Under the pieces are notes generated by a model that was not told the origin of the DNA, did no database searches, and saw only the letters and a list, made by a program, of their open reading frames with translations. DNA of 64,000 bases from Siphonodentalium dalli (lineage: Eukaryota > Mollusca > Scaphopoda > Gadilida > Siphonodentaliidae): the NCBI GenBank assembly GCA_032622095.1, contig CP136069.1, positions 70,579,319 through 70,643,318 on the forward strand, in the 5' to 3' direction. The stretch's first letter is position 1, and each line of letters begins with the position of its first letter. Positions 60,692 to 64,000 of the stretch are shown here, piece by piece. Position numbers and translations under genes: made by a program.

Positions 60692-60717
60692 CTGACATTA
60701 CATGTAATGCAGTTATT

Positions 60718-61050
60718 GACGCTGAATGGGTCACCCTCACCAAAAATAGTGCTGAAGGGAACATAGGTTTTTAAAATGTGCTGAAGGGTACACAGGTTTA
60801 GAAATCCCATTCTAAATGACTTTTAGTTGTCATGTCTGCCATGATTTCTCTTAGAGAATAATTGATATGTTCCAAGGAAAACTAAAATGAACTGAAAACG
60901 AACAAATGGTGGGTGCCAGACTTTCAGGAACACAGTTAAAGTAACTCCATTATTCCCGATCACAAACACTGTGTACCCTTTAGCACATTTTCAAAACCTG
61001 TGTATTCTTCAGCATTTGTTGGGTGAGAGTGACCCCTTCAGCGTCATTGA
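60718..61050. repeat. 80-bp inverted repeat pair just upstream of the lectin exon
   Basis: GACGCTGAATGGGTCACCCT, AGTGCTGAAGGGAACA and GTGCTGAAGGGTACACAGG at 60718-60797 match, inverted, 60969-61050. The spacer is about 170 bp. It may be a MITE or a local inversion duplication. Confidence 0.65.
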
Positions 61051-62125
61051 CTTGTGCCCATAATGGACAACTTTCTTGTTCGCCATTATCATGGTTCTTC
61101 GTACCGATGAGTGGCCACATTGACACAAATTCTACGAAATTGTGTGTAACATGCATGTAGATCTGAAGATTCTGTCAACATTTGAACCGTATCAGATCAC
61201 CCGCATCTGAATTGGAGACAACTTGACGTTTGAGGTGTCTGACATCAGACAGAGTTCTGTAAGTTTGGATTCCGTGAAAGTAATAACATTTTATAACTAT
61301 TCTCACGACATAGCATGATATCTAGAAGAAGGCCACGGGACCGGTAAAAACTTCTGATCGACAGTCACCAATATTTTCATTCATGTATATACATTATTTA
61401 TGCTATATTGATAAAAGTGTGTGTATATATATTTTTGGTAGAGAGGCTGTATTGAACGGACATGGGTCTTTAGAACCCTACAATTTTGTATACATAATTT
61501 GGCATCTCCGAGACTCCGAACATACATACGCGGAAGATTTCCGAACACATTGTTAATTTCGTCGATATTATAGTGCTGACAGTGCGTGTTTTGTTTCTAA
61601 TATTTTTCGATATGAGATCGTTTCGTTTGTGTCGATCCGATTTTGTAGATCATCAGTCGAGTTAAAATTGAACACTTCGCTCCGAAACATTTATTGTACA
61701 GCATAATGTTGACGATAAAAAATAATGAAAGTAGGGTGTGAAGTTTATAAATTGTTTATGTTAAGACAACGCAATATACCTTTTTCGGAATTTGCGCGTA
61801 ATTTCGTTTCCGATTCCAGAAATTTAACAAATACAAATGTCGCAATATTTGATTGGGACCATCATCGTGTTCGGGATTATTGTATTTTGTATGGCTTCAA
61901 TGCGTCTTTCTGTGACATATAATGCTTATAGGAATTTATCGACCTATTTCGAAACCGGGAAAGTTCAAAAACAACTATTATAAGATGTATTTTGGAGCGC
62001 AATTCGCTATGTGGCGTTAAGCTGACATAAATTGTGCCCCAATCCCTTATAACTTTGAATAAAGTATAAATAAGTTAAAAACCCTTCCATGACTGGATCT
62101 TCATGAAATTTTCCGAAAACCCTGC
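61051..62125. other. Intergenic, nothing recognised
   Basis: Open frames of up to 65 codons (for example 61725-61922) show no family signature. Confidence 0.4.
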
Positions 62126-62250
62126 ATGTGCCAATGCATTGTTGTATGTGCGATTATCCAATGGGGAGCCTCGCACATATATTAGAGAATATATTGGCCT
62201 AACAAATATTTACCCTGACCTTGTAAGCCAGTGCATTCTCTTATTCATAT
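62126..62250. repeat. Remnant of the hairpin-MITE family
   Basis: TGTGCCAATGCATTG, GGGGAGCCTCGCACATATAT, ATATTGGCCTAACAAATATT, TACCCTGACCTTGTAAGCC and AGTGCATTCTCTTAT follow the order seen at 8421-8716. A further remnant lies at about 63605-63700 (ending CCCGCCATGAATGGGTTAA). Confidence 0.6.
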
Positions 62251-62261
62251 TTTGGTTCTTC

Positions 62262-62872
62262 GCGAGCAACCAGAATAAAGAACCAAATGAAGAATCGTAA
62301 AATCAATCATAAATATATTCGCAATTCCTACATTTTCATTCCTGGATTTGCTCTTGCCTCTATGATTCCTCACTTATGTATGTGTATATGGAAGGCACCC
62401 TATACTCTGAAACTCGTCTACGATGAAACAAGTTTATATGCGCATTGTCTCACATCTGTGTGTGTCATTTGCTCCATTTGATCAATGCAAAATTGTGTCG
62501 TGTAGAAGAACACATTATGTCACGAGTTTCATATGTGGCGCCTGTGTATGTGTATGCACGAATCACATCGGCTTGTAAATAACGTGTAATATAAATAGAA
62601 TTGCATGGTATTATTGATCCAAAATTGCAAACAACACTATGCCGCGATCGAACATAAATTCATGTACATGTGTATACATACATACAAGCATACAATCGAG
62701 CGCATGCGACAGTATTATACATGTGTATATATAATTGTATTTACTATATATGTGTGCATTGGTACTTTGTATATAATATCCTCAATCGTTGGAGGAATAA
62801 ACAATTCACTGTTTGGTCATAAACTAATTTAATTTATGAACAAATAAAATATGTTTAAAAAAAAAAAAACTG
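62262..62872 (+). mobile_element. Possible retroposed insert with poly(A) tail
   Basis: AATAAA (62843-62848) lies 8 bp before a 13-A run (62857-62869). The 11-mer TTTGGTTCTTC occurs on both sides (62251-62261 and 62873-62883), suggesting a target duplication. Three bases (CTG) separate the A run from the right copy, and the 11-mer also takes part in small local hairpins, so the duplication may be chance. The source gene is not recognised. Confidence 0.35.
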
Positions 62873-62889
62873 TTTGGTTCTTCAAAGAA

Positions 62890-63600
62890 CCAAATTAAAG
62901 ACACAAATCAAGTACACAATATACATTCCGGTTGCACCTGGAACCAGATTTGTTTCTAATTTTTGTCCAGAGGTGAGAACCAATGTGACCTGCTATGCAT
63001 GGAATCAAGTAGTTCCTTTGTATTCCCCATTTGGTTCATTACATGCCTATAGGAAATAATTATGAATGCTTGTGGAAACAATGTCCAATGGCACTATGTA
63101 TATGTCATAAGCATGTTTGAGGTGTCTTTGTTTCTGAATGTTGGTTCACCGAATGGACCACCACGAGGAATCGAGGATGTTCTGGTGTCTGATGTAAATA
63201 TCGAATTATATTAATAAAGTTATTGTTCCACAGTTTTACCATTATTTGTGATATGAGCAATATAGTTACCCCCACCAGCAATTGAATGACCAGTCTCTAC
63301 ATATGACTCGAAACAGTTTAGACAGGTGTGCAATAAATGTGCATTGTTAATTGAAATGAATCCTGCTTGATTTAGCCTTCCCCATACCATCTTAATCCAA
63401 CACGCGTAAACATTTTGTTAAAATTTAGACTGGCATTTAAGCTAGGCCGTGTTACAACACACACCTTGAATTCGATGGGCTCTTTGATAAACCCAACTTA
63501 GGATTTGTTCCCAGATGGAACCAAAGCAGTGTGAATCTAAACTGTTTGGTTCTACATGTATGTTGGTATTTGGTTTTCCGGGGAACTAACTTTGTGCTTA
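62890..63600. other. Intergenic, nothing recognised
   Basis: Several TTTGGTTC motifs occur (63031, 63544). No exon or element ends could be defined. Confidence 0.35.
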
Positions 63601-63748
63601 GAGTGTATTGGAGACTTGCATATATATAATTTATAAGGTAATGCAATGGCATAGGATATTTTATGCTGCAACATCCCACCTCCCGCCATGAATGGGTTAA
63701 ACCAAACAAACATAAAGATTGCACCCCATGTTACGTGGTCCAGCTAAT

Positions 63749-63945
63749 GTGCCATATGCGTATGCTGTTGATGGGTCATGTGCATGCATATGATGCTGAT
63801 GGGTCCTGTGCATGTATATTATGCTGGTGGGTCCTGTGCATGTATATTATGCTGATGGGTCATGTACATGTATACGATACTGATGGGTCATGTACATGTA
63901 TATGATGCTGTTTGGTCCCGTGAATGTATATGCTGCTGGTGGGGT
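63749..63945 (+). repeat. 28-bp minisatellite, about 6-7 units
   Basis: Tandem units of the form GATGGGTCATGTGCATGTAT followed by ATTATGCT, with point changes that increase towards the right end. Confidence 0.8.
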
Positions 63946-64000
63946 AAATAAATAGCACCATTATGTATTCTAATGTTGCCTGTTCGCGGTGTTTGCTTAA

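Overview
The window is non-coding-rich animal nuclear DNA. Protein-coding signal comes as short exons with GT-AG introns, and the families recognised are C-type lectin domains, a Cys-loop ligand-gated channel and a LINE tail. Most of the remaining sequence is nested DNA transposons, MITEs and long inverted (foldback) repeats. A marine invertebrate, perhaps a mollusc or another lophotrochozoan, fits the low GC content, the lectin and channel families and the repeat style. That assignment is inference, because no single gene here fixes the species.

Layout. 1-4.56 kb: an old, diverged inverted repeat with a TTAA-flanked hairpin MITE inside one arm. 5.7-8.7 kb: a hairpin repeat, a 5'-truncated LINE with a 12-bp target duplication, a small pogo/Tc1-like MITE and a hairpin-MITE relic. 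8.8-10.2 kb: a minus-strand C-type lectin gene with at least two exons. 10.4-14.5 kb: a stack of DNA elements (a hAT-like MITE, then a three-level nest of a hairpin MITE holding a CACTG-ended element that holds a Tc1-like MITE). 16.4-18.35 kb: an inverted-repeat element carrying about 25 GTTGCG motifs in both orientations and a TATA/Inr-like promoter.

18.37-48.06 kb: a 29.7-kb palindromic structure. Two outer arms (about 0.57 and 0.32 kb) end in inverted GTGACCCGCC termini next to AAAT on both sides. They surround a 28.8-kb TTAA-flanked inner element with CCCCTTTTGTGCCGC termini. The inner element is almost entirely a 181/193-bp satellite. The satellite runs in one orientation from about 18.95 to 40.33 kb and in the opposite orientation from 40.33 to 47.74 kb. 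The left part was enlarged by a 7.48-kb tandem duplication and 2.25-kb higher-order repeats, and carries two duplicated copies of a 2.18-kb TIR element with nine copies of a 16-bp motif.

48.2-49.0 kb: the ligand-binding domain of a Cys-loop receptor on the minus strand, cut off after the Cys-loop and about 145 bp from the giant element. 49.49-55.82 kb: a second, younger foldback element of 6.3 kb with TG...CA ends and a 6-bp target duplication. A C2H2 zinc-finger ORF lies across its central spacer. 55.8-60.8 kb: two more minus-strand C-type lectin loci with MITEs in and around them, including a strictly alternating TGACTAA/TTAGTCA array. 61-64 kb: mostly unrecognised sequence, a possible retroposed insert and a 28-bp minisatellite.

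The three lectin loci share strand and first-intron phase, so they look like members of a locally expanded family. The main novelty is the satellite-filled TTAA element sitting exactly at the centre of a palindrome.
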